Source of the DNA: an uncultured Bryobacterales bacterium
GTDB taxonomy: Bacteria > Acidobacteriota > Terriglobia > Bryobacterales > UBA6623
DNA: 64,000 nt
Direction: 5' to 3'
Assembly (NCBI GenBank): GCA_951813605.1
Contig: OX638379.1
Coordinates: 4,600,062-4,664,061 of the forward strand
Position numbers and translations under genes: made by a program. Positions 27,399-36,181 of this stretch are shown here, piece after piece (positions within the stretch are counted from its first letter, which is position 1; each line of letters opens with the position of its first letter). The notes beneath the pieces are model-generated. The model did no database searches, was not told the DNA's origin, and worked only from the letters and a program-made list of their open reading frames with translations.

Positions 27399-28107
27399 CC
27401 GTGTCCGCGACAAGGCGTTCGAAGGCGTCTGCCACGTGGCGGGCGATGATCTCGTTGCCCGCCGAGTTGGGATGGATTCCGTCGCTGTTGTTCAATTCAC
27501 GCACCATCGCGACGTCCTGGAGCAAGAATGGAATGAGAGGCAAGCCCAGCTGCTCCGCCAGCCGAGGGTAAACGGCCTCGAAATCGCCCACGTACTCGGG
27601 CCCGTAGTTGCGGGGCAGCTTCATCCCCGCCAGCAGGACCCGCGCCCCGCCTCCCGCGAACCGTCGCACCATCTCCGCGAGGTTCCGTTCCATGGCGTCG
27701 AGCGGCAGGCCGCGCAAGCCGTCGTTGGCCCCGAGCGCCAGGATCACCCACTGCGGCCCGTACGCGAGCGCGGTGCCGACGCGGCTCAGAGCCTTGGCGG
27801 TGGTATCGCCGCTCACGCCTTCGTTGACAACCCGGAATGCCAGGCGGCGGCTGTCGATCTCCCGCTGAAGGTAGGCTGGAAACGTCTCGTCTCGATCAAC
27901 GCCTTGGCCAGCCGTGAGACTGTCCCCGAACGCGACGATTACCGGTCTGGCGTCCTGCGCGATCTCGACCGCGGGCTCGGCCCGCTCCGGGGCGCTCGCT
28001 TCGCTGCCCGCGGTCCGCTCCTGCGACCCGCAGCCTGCCAGCAGCAAGAGTGCTGCGAGCAGTGTCCGTTCGCGACCGCGGCGTAACGCGCAGGGGCTTC
28101 CAACCAC
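27379..28107 (-). CDS. tesA: GDSL-family arylesterase/lysophospholipase lipoprotein (TesA-like)
   Basis: The 242-residue protein is an SGNH hydrolase: VIVAFGDSLTAGQG gives the nucleophile serine (block I), LGANDG the block III asparagine, and NSDGIHPN the Asp and His of block V. The N terminus ends in the lipobox LLAGC with C26 as the lipidated residue, so it is a lipoprotein rather than the soluble periplasmic form of E. coli TesA. The start is GTG 28107. As in E. coli, it is divergent from a YbbA-type ABC ATPase, with only 30 bases between them. Confidence 0.9.
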   Translation of the reverse strand: MVGSPCALRRGRERTLLAALLLLAGCGSQERTAGSEASAPERAEPAVEIAQDARPVIVAFGDSLTAGQGVDRDETFPAYLQREIDSRRLAFRVVNEGVSGDTTAKALSRVGTALAYGPQWVILALGANDGLRGLPLDAMERNLAEMVRRFAGGGARVLLAGMKLPRNYGPEYVGDFEAVYPRLAEQLGLPLIPFLLQDVAMVRELNNSDGIHPNSAGNEIIARHVADAFERLVADTASLVRD

Positions 28108-28137
28108 CCTGTCATAATAGGAGATCTACTTCCGCTC

Positions 28138-28860
28138 ATGCCGAACTCAGGCCCCGTGCTCGAGGCGCGAGGCCTCGCGAAGTCCATCCGCAGCGGTTCG
28201 CGCGTGGTGGAAATCCTGCGGGGCATCGACTTCGCTATCCCCCGTGGCACTTTCGCAGTCATACAAGGGCCGTCCGGAAGCGGCAAGAGCACGCTCCTCG
28301 GCTTGCTAGCGGGCCTGGACAAGCCCTCGTCCGGGGAAATCTTCTTGGACGGCCAGCCCCTTTCCGGCTTGGCGGAGGACGAGATGGCGCTGCTGCGGGG
28401 GCGGAAAATCGGCTTCGTCTTTCAGGCCTACCAACTCGTCCCCACGCTGACCGCCTTGGAGAACGTGATGCTGCCGCTGGACCTGACCGGCTGCGTGGGC
28501 GCCGAGTCGAGGAGTCGGGCGATGGGATTGCTCGGGCAGGCTGGCCTCGCCGAAAGGACGGATCACTACCCGGTCCAGCTCTCGGGCGGCGAGCAGCAGC
28601 GGGTTGCGCTGGCCCGCGCCTTCGTGACGCGGCCGCCCATCGTGCTGGCGGACGAGCCGACCGGCAACCTGGACAGCAGGAACGGCGCGTTAGTGCTCGA
28701 CATGCTGCTCAGCTTGAACCGCGAAGCGGGCACAACCCTCGTGATGGTCACCCACGACGAACAGATCGCGTCCAAGGCAGACCGCCGCATTTCGTTGATG
28801 GACGGACAGATCGTCGCGGACAATGCGCGCGCGTCCTCGCTCGAAGCCGTGGCGCTGTGA
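28138..28860 (+). CDS. ABC transporter ATP-binding protein, YbbA/LolD type
   Basis: The 240-residue ATPase has Walker [11 protein letters not shown]-loop [10 protein letters not shown], signature [14 protein letters not shown], Walker [10 protein letters not shown] and H-loop MVTHD. The sequence groups with MacB/LolD-type ATPases that power mechanotransmission or lipoprotein extraction rather than small-molecule transport. In E. coli ybbA is followed by the large permease ybbP. Here no permease follows; the SRP RNA gene comes 30 bases later, so the partner must be encoded elsewhere or is lost. A TesA homologue lies divergently upstream. Confidence 0.92.
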   Translation: MPNSGPVLEARGLAKSIRSGSRVVEILRGIDFAIPRGTFAVIQGPSGSGKSTLLGLLAGLDKPSSGEIFLDGQPLSGLAEDEMALLRGRKIGFVFQAYQLVPTLTALENVMLPLDLTGCVGAESRSRAMGLLGQAGLAERTDHYPVQLSGGEQQRVALARAFVTRPPIVLADEPTGNLDSRNGALVLDMLLSLNREAGTTLVMVTHDEQIASKADRRISLMDGQIVADNARASSLEAVAL

Positions 28861-28890
28861 CCCGGAATCCTGGCGGGATGTTATTCTGAC

Positions 28891-28998
28891 GGTGGGCTTC
28901 GGACCCGTGCAGCGGGAAGCTGCGAACCCCGCCAGGTCCGGGAGGAAGCAACGGTAGTGGCCTCTGCCGCGTGCCGCGGTAGTATCCGGAGCCCAACT
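28891..28998 (+). ncRNA. ffs: Signal recognition particle RNA, small bacterial (4.5S) type
   Basis: The conserved SRP domain is present: AGGTCCGGGAGGAAGCA at about 28942-28958, with the GGGA version of the GNRA tetraloop where GGAA is usual, and the asymmetric loop that binds Ffh. The ends pair in a long stem, 28891-28903 (GGTGGGCTTCGGA) with 28985-28997 (TCCGGAGCCCAAC), with one G-U pair and one mismatch, giving the hairpin shape and a length of about 108 bases. Its position just before dnaX-ybaB-recR is a known arrangement. The RNA pairs with Ffh to target membrane proteins to the Sec translocon. Confidence 0.93.
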
Positions 28999-29020
28999 TC
29001 CCCCGGCCCGGACCTCTCGC

Positions 29021-30769
29021 ATGTACCAGGTCATCGCGCGCAAGTACCGGCCTCAGACTTTCGAAGAGGTGGTCGGGCAAGCTCACGTCAAGCAGACCCT
29101 GCGCAACGCGATCGACCAAGGGCGGATCGCCCACGGCTATGTTTTCTCGGGTCCGCGCGGGACCGGCAAGACAACCTTGGCGCGCATCCTCGCAATGGCG
29201 CTGAACTGCGAGGGAGGGCCGAGCTCGTCGGCCGACCCGCAATCTCCCGCCTGCAGGGAGATCGCAGCGGGAGGCTCGCTGGATGTCATTGAGATTGACG
29301 CCGCGTCGAATCGCCGGATCGACGATATCCGCGAACTCCGCGAAAGCGTCAGGTTCCGCCCGGTACGCGACCGCTACAAGGTGTTCATCATCGACGAGGC
29401 GCACCAGATCACCAGCGACGCCTTCAACGCCCTGCTGAAGACCTTGGAAGAGCCCCCTGAATGGGCGGTTTTCGTGCTGTGCACCACGGAGCCCCAAGCG
29501 ATTCCGCCTACGATCGCGTCGCGCTGCCAGAGCTTTGCATTCCGCTCCGTGGACTTGCCGCTGGTGATCGAGCACCTGGCCAGGATCTGTCGCAGCGAGG
29601 GGGTGGAGGCAGAGAACGACGCACTGACCGCTCTGGCATTGGCAGGCGACGGCTCGATACGCGACTCGCTCTCCGCGCTAGACCAATCGATCGCTGCCTT
29701 CGGCAAGAGTCTCGACGCAAAGCAGGTAAGGGATCTTCTCGGTGCGATCCCTAGCGAAGTGACCGTGCAAATTCTCGTCGCAATTCGCGACGGCGATCCA
29801 GGGGCCATGCTGGCGATTGTCGACGACCTCTTCCAGCAGGGCCGGCATCCCCAGCACTTCTGCGGCGAGCTGACGCGCCAATTCCGCAATTTGATGGTGA
29901 TGAAATTCGCCGGAGCGGATTCGCACCTAGTGGTCGCCGGGGAACGCGAGCGCGAAGCGGCCCGCGCTTGGACCGAGGAATTCTCGAACGAGGATCTCAC
30001 TCGCTACGTCCAGATCCTGCTAGCGCTGTACCAAGACCTTCAGCAAGCCACGCAGCAGCGGTTTCGCCTGGAGATCGGACTGCTCAAGCTGGTGTTCGCC
30101 GGGCGGCTGAGGCCAATCGAGGAACTCTTGTCGGGGCTCGCGCCGGGCGAATCGGCAACACCGCCGCAGCCGGCGTCCCGCAAGGTCCGGCGAAGGCCCT
30201 CGACGGCGCGCCCGCCCGTCGCTACGCCGGCTCGGCCCGAGCCCGCCCCTGTCGCGTCAGCGGCCCCCGCCGCCGAAAGCCGAGCCAGCAAGCGCGTGAA
30301 GGAACGCGCTCCGAGGCCCCCTCAACCCGCTCCCGTTCCGGAGCTGGCGCCGCCTCCGCCCGCCGTGACTGAGTTCAAGCAGCGGCTGATCGAATCGATC
30401 GAGCAGTCGGAGGCAGCTTTCTTGGCGGACGCGATTCGATCCAGCGAGCTGGAACGGCAAGGCCGCGTCGTGACCTTTCGCGTGCCCGACGAGTGGACCG
30501 CCATGATGGAACTGCAAAAGCCGCTACTAGAGGCAGCGCTGATGGGGCTCGTGGGCGGCAAACCTGATGTTAGACTCGTAGGCGGCAACGCTGGTTCGTC
30601 CGGGCAAGACCAGTCGTCCCCCGCCCCGTCCCCTGCACGTGCCGCGGAGGCCCGGGATTCGGGCCACGTTGACCAGCGCGCGCTGGCAAATCCCGCGTTT
30701 CTCGAGTTCAAGAAGCGATTCGAGGGCCGTGTGGCGGACGTGATGGACCTGAGAAAGAAGGCGCAGTGA
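29021..30769 (+). CDS. dnaX: DNA polymerase III subunit tau/gamma
   Basis: The 582-residue clamp-loader ATPase has Walker A GPRGTGKTT (residues 44-52), Walker B FIIDEAH, sensor 1 CTTEP and sensor 2 GSIRDSLSALDQ. Domain III ends near residue 370. The alanine/proline-rich linker that follows leads to a C-terminal domain (about 440-520) and tail, as in tau. The zinc module is incomplete: C63 and C78 remain, but the central CxxC pair found in E. coli DnaX is replaced by SSSADPQSPA. I see no clear slippery heptamer for a gamma product. Its TGA overlaps the ybaB GTG. Confidence 0.96.
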   Translation: MYQVIARKYRPQTFEEVVGQAHVKQTLRNAIDQGRIAHGYVFSGPRGTGKTTLARILAMALNCEGGPSSSADPQSPACREIAAGGSLDVIEIDAASNRRIDDIRELRESVRFRPVRDRYKVFIIDEAHQITSDAFNALLKTLEEPPEWAVFVLCTTEPQAIPPTIASRCQSFAFRSVDLPLVIEHLARICRSEGVEAENDALTALALAGDGSIRDSLSALDQSIAAFGKSLDAKQVRDLLGAIPSEVTVQILVAIRDGDPGAMLAIVDDLFQQGRHPQHFCGELTRQFRNLMVMKFAGADSHLVVAGEREREAARAWTEEFSNEDLTRYVQILLALYQDLQQATQQRFRLEIGLLKLVFAGRLRPIEELLSGLAPGESATPPQPASRKVRRRPSTARPPVATPARPEPAPVASAAPAAESRASKRVKERAPRPPQPAPVPELAPPPPAVTEFKQRLIESIEQSEAAFLADAIRSSELERQGRVVTFRVPDEWTAMMELQKPLLEAALMGLVGGKPDVRLVGGNAGSSGQDQSSPAPSPARAAEARDSGHVDQRALANPAFLEFKKRFEGRVADVMDLRKKAQ

Positions 30770-31089
30770 GACTTCAAGGCAGCCCGCAAGAGATGCTCAA
30801 GCAAGCCAAGGCCATGCAGGAGCGGCTCGAGAGCGAGATTTCGTCGATTCGAGTGGAAGCCTCCACCGGCGGGGGTATGGTGACAGTCACGATGGACGGA
30901 CACAAGAACGTGACCGGGATGGTGATCGAAAAGGAAGCGGCCGAGGATATCGAGATGCTTCAAGACATGGTCCGCGGGGCTGTCAACGAGGCGTCACGGC
31001 GCGTCGACGAGCGGGCGCAGGAGAAGCTCGGAAGCATGATGGGCGGGGTGATGGGGGGCTTAGGCCTGCCTCCGGGACTGCTTCGCTGA
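30766..31089 (+). CDS. ybaB: YbaB/EbfC family nucleoid-associated protein
   Basis: The 107-residue dimeric DNA-binding protein has the family arrangement: an N-terminal helix (PQEMLKQAKAMQERLES), a central three-stranded sheet with STGGGMVTVTMDG, and a long C-terminal helix, ending in a Gly/Met-rich tail (MMGGVMGGLGLPPGL). The start is GTG 30766, overlapping the dnaX stop (GTGA). The order dnaX-ybaB-recR is widely conserved, and the protein is thought to coat DNA. Confidence 0.96.
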   Translation: MRLQGSPQEMLKQAKAMQERLESEISSIRVEASTGGGMVTVTMDGHKNVTGMVIEKEAAEDIEMLQDMVRGAVNEASRRVDERAQEKLGSMMGGVMGGLGLPPGLLR

Positions 31090-31128
31090 CTGTCAGCATT
31101 CCGCCGAACTAGAACTTAGAACTGAGCC

Positions 31129-31734
31129 ATGCCAGCGGATGATCTCGCAGCGCCCATGTCGCGCTTGGTGGACGAACTGAAGCGCCTGCCTGGGATCGGC
31201 GCCAAGTCGGCGCAGCGCTTGGCGTTCCACCTGCTTGGGATCGAGCGGGAGAAGGCCGAGCGACTGGCAACAGCGATTGTCGAGATGCGCGAGCGAATCC
31301 AGCTCTGCACCCGCTGCAACAACATTGCGGAAGGGGAACTGTGCCCGATCTGCCGCGACCCTAATCGCGACGAGGGCTTGGTGTGCGTTCTGGAACAGCC
31401 GAACAACATCATGGTCGTGGAGCGGACACGCGCCTACAACGGCGTGTACCACATTCTTCACGGCGCGCTGTCGCCATTGCGCAGCGTAAGTCCAGAGGAC
31501 CTGAAGATAAGGAACTTGCTGGAGCGAATGCGCACGCAGGCGATCAGGGAGATCATCCTCGCGACAAGCCCGACCACCGAAGGGCAAGCGACATCGTCCT
31601 ACCTCAGCAGGCTGCTTAAGCCGCTCGAAGTCAAAGTCAGCAGGATCGGCATCGGGATTCCGATCGGGAGCGAACTGGAGTTTATTGACGAGGCGACGAT
31701 GATCGAGTCGATCGAGGGCCGGCGCGAACTCTGA
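31129..31734 (+). CDS. recR: Recombination mediator RecR
   Basis: The 201-residue protein starts with the helix-hairpin-helix LKRLPGIGAKSAQRLAFHLL. The zinc finger uses C60, C63, C72 and C75. The Toprim domain begins at VCVLEQPNNIMVVERT, and the C-terminal ATSPTTEGQATSSYL and VSRIGIGIPIGSELEF blocks complete the family pattern. RecR acts with RecO/RecF in loading RecA at gaps. It ends the ffs-dnaX-ybaB-recR unit 39 bases after ybaB. No terminator with a U-tract is visible downstream. Confidence 0.97.
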   Translation: MPADDLAAPMSRLVDELKRLPGIGAKSAQRLAFHLLGIEREKAERLATAIVEMRERIQLCTRCNNIAEGELCPICRDPNRDEGLVCVLEQPNNIMVVERTRAYNGVYHILHGALSPLRSVSPEDLKIRNLLERMRTQAIREIILATSPTTEGQATSSYLSRLLKPLEVKVSRIGIGIPIGSELEFIDEATMIESIEGRREL

Positions 31735-31760
31735 CCCGGATCGAATCCGCCCGGCGGATG

Positions 31761-32407
31761 CTATGCCATCTGAATGAAGAGCTGAATTAGCGCGATCAGT
31801 TCGGAGGTGGCGTGTTCCTGACGGAAACGAGCCGCGGTTTCCAGCTTGACAATCGGCCCGCCCGGAAAAAGCGCTTGGAAGTCGGCGAGCGCAAGCGCCG
31901 GCGGAATGGCCTTGTCCAGTATGCCCTCGGCGAGGATAGCGGGCTTGGAGCGCAACGCGGGCACTCCTGCTGCACCGGCCTTGACGTACCCGCCAATCCG
32001 ATTCAGGGCAACGTCGAGCGGGAATTCAATCGCCCCCTTGCATTCTGCGGGAAACTGAAAGGGGCGGCGCAAGCGCGCGGCTCGGTCTCGCCGAGCCCTG
32101 ATTCCGTGCCCGGTCTCGCCATCAGACCGCCGATACGGTCTCCCAGGCCCCGCATCGTTTCGAAGTACGAACCATCTCGCAACGAGGCGGTCACCCACCT
32201 GAACCAAGCCGACTCGCGGAGCTTCGGAGGCTTGGGAGGCTCTCTCGAGGCTACCGTCGCACCGTAGCCCCACGGGGGCTCGCTGTGCGAGACGACTACA
32301 GGCTCTGCCCGGCCTTCGTCAACATAATGCATGCGGGAGCCCGGGGCTGTGCTGAACCGTGGCGGGAACGGTAAAATGGCGTCGAACGTCTCCTCTGCGT
32401 GGACCAT
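31761..32407 (-). pseudogene. Decayed alpha/beta hydrolase, haloalkane dehalogenase-like
   Basis: Reading from ATG 32407, one minus frame gives an N terminus typical of haloalkane dehalogenase-like hydrolases: ETFDAILPFPPRF, then RMHYVDEG and SEPPWGYG, a mutated form of the oxyanion motif H-G-E-P-T-W. A different frame, ending at 31761, gives the matching C terminus: KPAILAEGILDKAIPPAL, ALFPGGPIVKLE and SELIALIQLFIQ. The two halves are out of frame, the join lies near 32050, the nucleophile elbow is missing, and about 200 bases are lost compared with a normal 290-residue gene. It cannot encode an active enzyme. Confidence 0.72.
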
Positions 32408-33076
32408 GGTTGCACCATCGCATGCGCGTTTCTTGAAGGCTGCAAGAGCTGGCACTGTAGGCAGTGCTTGCGGGGCCCCGCCGCTGTTGCGATGGAGATC
32501 CGCGACCTCGACCTTGCTCCGGGCAGAATCGAGATACCCTCGATTGCACACCCGGCTGATTCGCGACCCATAGGCAGGTCTGTTGGGAGTCGTATCGACC
32601 GATCGCAGCGGCAAGGCGGGGCGCCGCGATCTCTATGGCCGTGGCCTGGCTCGGTGGCAGGGGCGCTTCGGTTGCCAAGCCGGAGACCCGCGCGTGGAGA
32701 TCTAAGATGCCGAACAGGGTGCCCATCAACTTGAGAGTGGATTCCAGCTTGGCGTTCTACGCGTCGATCTGGCCGGCGGACCTCCGCCTCGTGAGACTCC
32801 AACGCGGCTACGCTACTCGCTCCTGCCCTGCTTCGAATGCCCTGAATCCCGTTGAACAAATCCTCCGAACCGAGGCCGTTACCAGACAGAGCCCGGAACA
32901 CGGCGAGTCCGCCGGGGTCCGTTACCGGGCAACCAGGCACGGTCTCACTCGAAAAGTGACTTTGATCGGTAATCCGCAAGAATGCGGCGCGCGCTGGTGC
33001 ACTGTTCACCTCGACCGAGCTGGCCGTGGGGCGGGCGATCATTGCGGGTGATACACTCGGTCGAATCACCGTCGAG
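32408..33076. other. Gene-poor stretch with possible further minus-strand relic
   Basis: No intact gene is visible. On the minus strand, between about 32590 and 32790, one frame reads NAKLESTLKLMGTLFGILD and then APLPPSQATAIEIAA. This looks coding-like (an alternating heptad-style hydrophobic pattern), but it is cut by stops on both sides. I cannot assign a family. The right end carries the leader of the sulfatase gene. Confidence 0.35.
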
Positions 33077-34519
33077 ATGCCCCGAATTCTTCCCATTCTG
33101 CTCCTGCTTGCGCTGCCCGCCGCGTCAATCGCTCAAGGCCCAGCCAATCCGAACTTCATCGTCCTGTTCGCCGACGACCAAGGATGGGGCGATCTCGGCG
33201 CGTACGGGCACCCTGACATCCGCACCCCGCATATCGACCGGATGGCCTACGAGGGCATGCGCCTCACCAGCTTCTACGCCGCTCCCTTTTGCGGCCCATC
33301 CCGGGCCGCGCTCATGACGGGGTCCTATCCTCCCCGCCTCAGTCTTGACTTCAACCATGGCCCGAAGGCGACGACGGGAATCCATCCGGCCGAGGTCACC
33401 GTCGCCGAGTTGCTCAGCGAGCATGGATATGCCACGCGGATGATCGGCAAGTGGCACTTGGGCGACGCGCCCGAGTTCTTGCCTCACCGCCACGGCTTCG
33501 ACAGCTGGTTCGGGATTCCGTTTTCGAACGACATGTGGCGGTACCACCCGGTCATGCCGGTCCGCGAGCCCGAGGACGAACGGATGATCTCGGCGCGCGA
33601 GCGTGCCGACCTGACCGGCTTCGCTGGGCAAGGGACCTATTACGACCTCGCGAAAGGCCAAGGCTTCCCGCATCCCCTGCCTCTGATGCGGGACGACGAA
33701 GTGGTGGAACTGGACTCGGACCAGCGCAAGCTCACCACGGTCTATACCGAGCTGGCACTCGAATTCATCGAAGCGAACAGGAGCCGTCCGTTCTTCCTGT
33801 ACCTCCCCTACGCGATGCCGCACGTACCGCTGTTCGTTTCCAACGAGCGCTGGGGAAAGTCGCTGCGCGGGCGCTACGGCGACGTCATCGAGGAACTCGA
33901 CTGGTCCGTAGGGCAGATTCTGGGGAAGCTGCGAAACCTAGGCCTGGACCGGAACACGCTGGTGGTCTACACCTCGGACAACGGGCCTTGGCTGCAGTAC
34001 GGCATCGACGCGGGGTCCGCGGGTCCCTTCAAGCTCGGCAAGGCCACGACCTGGGAAGGAGGAATGCGCGTGCCTGGGGTCTTCTGGATGCCCGGCTCGA
34101 TCCCCGCCGGACGGGTAAGTTCGGCGGTCGCCGCCAACATGGACCTGCTTCCGACACTCGCCTCGTTGGCGGGTGCGGGCCTCCCTGAGGACCGCGTGCT
34201 GGACGGTCGCGACCTCTGGCCGCTGCTCAGCGGCGAGACGGAGGAGTCGCCGCACGAGTATTTTTATTTCTTCGCCGGAAGTCGGCCCGGCGCGCCCGCA
34301 CGTCTGGAGGGCATTCGGAAAGGACGCCACAAGCTTCGCCTGCATACGAACCGGCTGGGGCAGCTGGAAGTGTCCGCGCTATACGACCTGCTCGCTGACG
34401 CCGGGGAGAAGTTCGACATTCGAGAACGCCATCCAGAACTCGCGATGGAATTGCTAGGGCAGGCAAAGGAATTCGCGGCCGAACTAGAGAGCGGCGCTCG
34501 CCCCCTAGGCGGAAGCTGA
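33077..34519 (+). CDS. Secreted type I sulfatase
   Basis: The 480-residue protein has a signal peptide (MPRILPILLLLALPAASIAQ) and the formylglycine sulfatase fold. The modification site CGPSR places the catalytic formylglycine at C72, and calcium ligands include D33 and D34 (FADDQGWGDLG). TGSYPPRL, IGKWHLGD and VYTSDNGPWLQYG give the other active-site Lys, His, Asp and Asn. It probably desulfates a sulfated glycan or ester outside the cytoplasm. A maturase (anSME or FGE) is required and is not in this window. The signal peptide sets the start at ATG 33077. Confidence 0.95.
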   Translation: MPRILPILLLLALPAASIAQGPANPNFIVLFADDQGWGDLGAYGHPDIRTPHIDRMAYEGMRLTSFYAAPFCGPSRAALMTGSYPPRLSLDFNHGPKATTGIHPAEVTVAELLSEHGYATRMIGKWHLGDAPEFLPHRHGFDSWFGIPFSNDMWRYHPVMPVREPEDERMISARERADLTGFAGQGTYYDLAKGQGFPHPLPLMRDDEVVELDSDQRKLTTVYTELALEFIEANRSRPFFLYLPYAMPHVPLFVSNERWGKSLRGRYGDVIEELDWSVGQILGKLRNLGLDRNTLVVYTSDNGPWLQYGIDAGSAGPFKLGKATTWEGGMRVPGVFWMPGSIPAGRVSSAVAANMDLLPTLASLAGAGLPEDRVLDGRDLWPLLSGETEESPHEYFYFFAGSRPGAPARLEGIRKGRHKLRLHTNRLGQLEVSALYDLLADAGEKFDIRERHPELAMELLGQAKEFAAELESGARPLGGS

Positions 34520-34612
34520 GCCAAGCTGCGGCGAGGCCGCGCTAGATTGGATGGCCAGCTTGCCTCTGCCATTCGCTGGGGGTGTTGGCGCTGGCTGAAC
34601 CCGCATCACCGC

Positions 34613-36181
34613 CTACCAGTGTTGCTGCCGAACCGCCATCAGTTCGGGGTACCTGTCGTCCGTGTCGCCGATCTCAGCCTTGAGCCGTAGCAATTCCGCC
34701 TTCAACTCCTCCGCGACCCTTGCGTAGGTCGGTTGGCCGTACACGTTGCGCATCTCTTCGGGATCGTTCCGCAAGTCGAACAGCTCCCACCCAGGCTTGG
34801 TGGGGGCCTCCTTGGCTCCGGGCGCATCCAACGGGAGCCCGTAGAAGAAGATCAGCTTGAAGTCCTTGGTCCGCACGCCGTAGTGAGCCGGGACGTCGTG
34901 ATGCGCGTAGTTCATCCAGTAGCGGTAGTAGGTTGACTGCCGCCAGTCCGCGGGCGTGCGGCCTTTGAGAATCGGCAGGAGGCTTCGTCCTTGCATGAAG
35001 TCCGGCGGGTCCAATCCCGCTATCTCGAGGAGTGTCGGCGCCAAGTCCGTGTTGTTCGCGAGCGCGTCAGTGCGCGAGCCTTTAGCGACCGTACCTGGGT
35101 AGCGCACCAAGAGCGGGATGCGGAGGGACTCCTCGTACATCCAGCGCTTGTCGATGTAGTCGTGCTCGCCGAGCATGAAGCCTTGGTCGGATGTGTACAG
35201 GATGACCGTTTTACTCAATTCGCCCTCTCGCTCCAAGTACGAGAGCAACTGCCGCACTCCGTCGTCGACGCCACGCACGGTGCGCAGATACTTCTTCAGA
35301 TAGCGCTGGTAAGCGGTCTGCTTGTACAGATCGTCGTCCAGTCCAGGGTCCACGAACATGTGGTGGCCCATGTTTCGCCTCGCGTTGCGCTTGCCAACCG
35401 ACGTGCCCGCCCCGCGTGTCGCTGCCGAGCCGTGGTTGGGGATCTTCCAAAGGCTGGCTGGCTCCGGGATCGTGGTCTGGTCATACAGGAAGTCATAGCG
35501 TTCCGCGTTCTCGAAGTTGTCGTGGGGCGCCTTGAAGTGGTGCATCAGGAAGAACGGACGGCCCCTGTCCCGCCGCTCCAACCAATCGATGGACGCCTTG
35601 ACAATCGCGTCGGTCGAATGCGAGGAATCGTATCCCGAGAACCGCCTCAGGTTGTTCGGCCAAGGCTTCCCGGACTCGCGCATCACCGGATTGAAATACG
35701 ACCCCTGGCCGGGAAGCACGCAGTAGTAGTCGAACGCCGGCTCGCGCTTCAAGTGCCATTTCCCGACCATTGCCGTCTGGTAGCCGGCCTCCCGGATCAG
35801 GTTGGCGACGTGTTGCCGGTCACCCTCTAGGTGACCGTTCAAGGTGGTCACCCTGTTGACATGGCTGTACTGGCCGGTCAGCAGCGTGGCGCGGCTGGGC
35901 GTGCAGATCGAATTCGTGCAGAAGGCGTTCTCGAAGAGCATTCCGTCAGCGGCCAGCAGGTCCAGAGCCGGTGTCGGGTCGAGACTTGCCAGCCGCCCTT
36001 GGTATGCGCCCAAAGCATGCGCGGCGTGATCGTCCGACATGAGAAAGAGGATGTTCGGCCGGTCCGCCAACAGAGCGGGCGGTGGCACACAGGCCAAGAT
36101 CAGGCCAAGGGCAAAAATGTGTCGGCTATCGCTCACAATCGTACGAGTATACTGGCCTGCGCCGCGCCCAAGGATCGCCAC
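34613..36181 (-). CDS. Secreted type I sulfatase
   Basis: The 522-residue protein is a second formylglycine sulfatase: CTPSR at residues 93-97 holds the catalytic C93, NILFLMSDDHAAHALG holds the metal aspartates, and MVGKWHLKREPAFDYY and YTSDQGFMLGEHDYIDKRW are typical of the iduronate/heparan-type S1 group. The signal peptide is ILACVPPPALLA around residues 28-39. I list ATG 36181, but GTG 36136, right before SDSRHIFALGLIL, would give a more normal signal peptide and is a real alternative. It is convergent with the 33077-34519 sulfatase, 93 bases apart. Confidence 0.94.
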   Translation of the reverse strand: MAILGRGAGQYTRTIVSDSRHIFALGLILACVPPPALLADRPNILFLMSDDHAAHALGAYQGRLASLDPTPALDLLAADGMLFENAFCTNSICTPSRATLLTGQYSHVNRVTTLNGHLEGDRQHVANLIREAGYQTAMVGKWHLKREPAFDYYCVLPGQGSYFNPVMRESGKPWPNNLRRFSGYDSSHSTDAIVKASIDWLERRDRGRPFFLMHHFKAPHDNFENAERYDFLYDQTTIPEPASLWKIPNHGSAATRGAGTSVGKRNARRNMGHHMFVDPGLDDDLYKQTAYQRYLKKYLRTVRGVDDGVRQLLSYLEREGELSKTVILYTSDQGFMLGEHDYIDKRWMYEESLRIPLLVRYPGTVAKGSRTDALANNTDLAPTLLEIAGLDPPDFMQGRSLLPILKGRTPADWRQSTYYRYWMNYAHHDVPAHYGVRTKDFKLIFFYGLPLDAPGAKEAPTKPGWELFDLRNDPEEMRNVYGQPTYARVAEELKAELLRLKAEIGDTDDRYPELMAVRQQHW

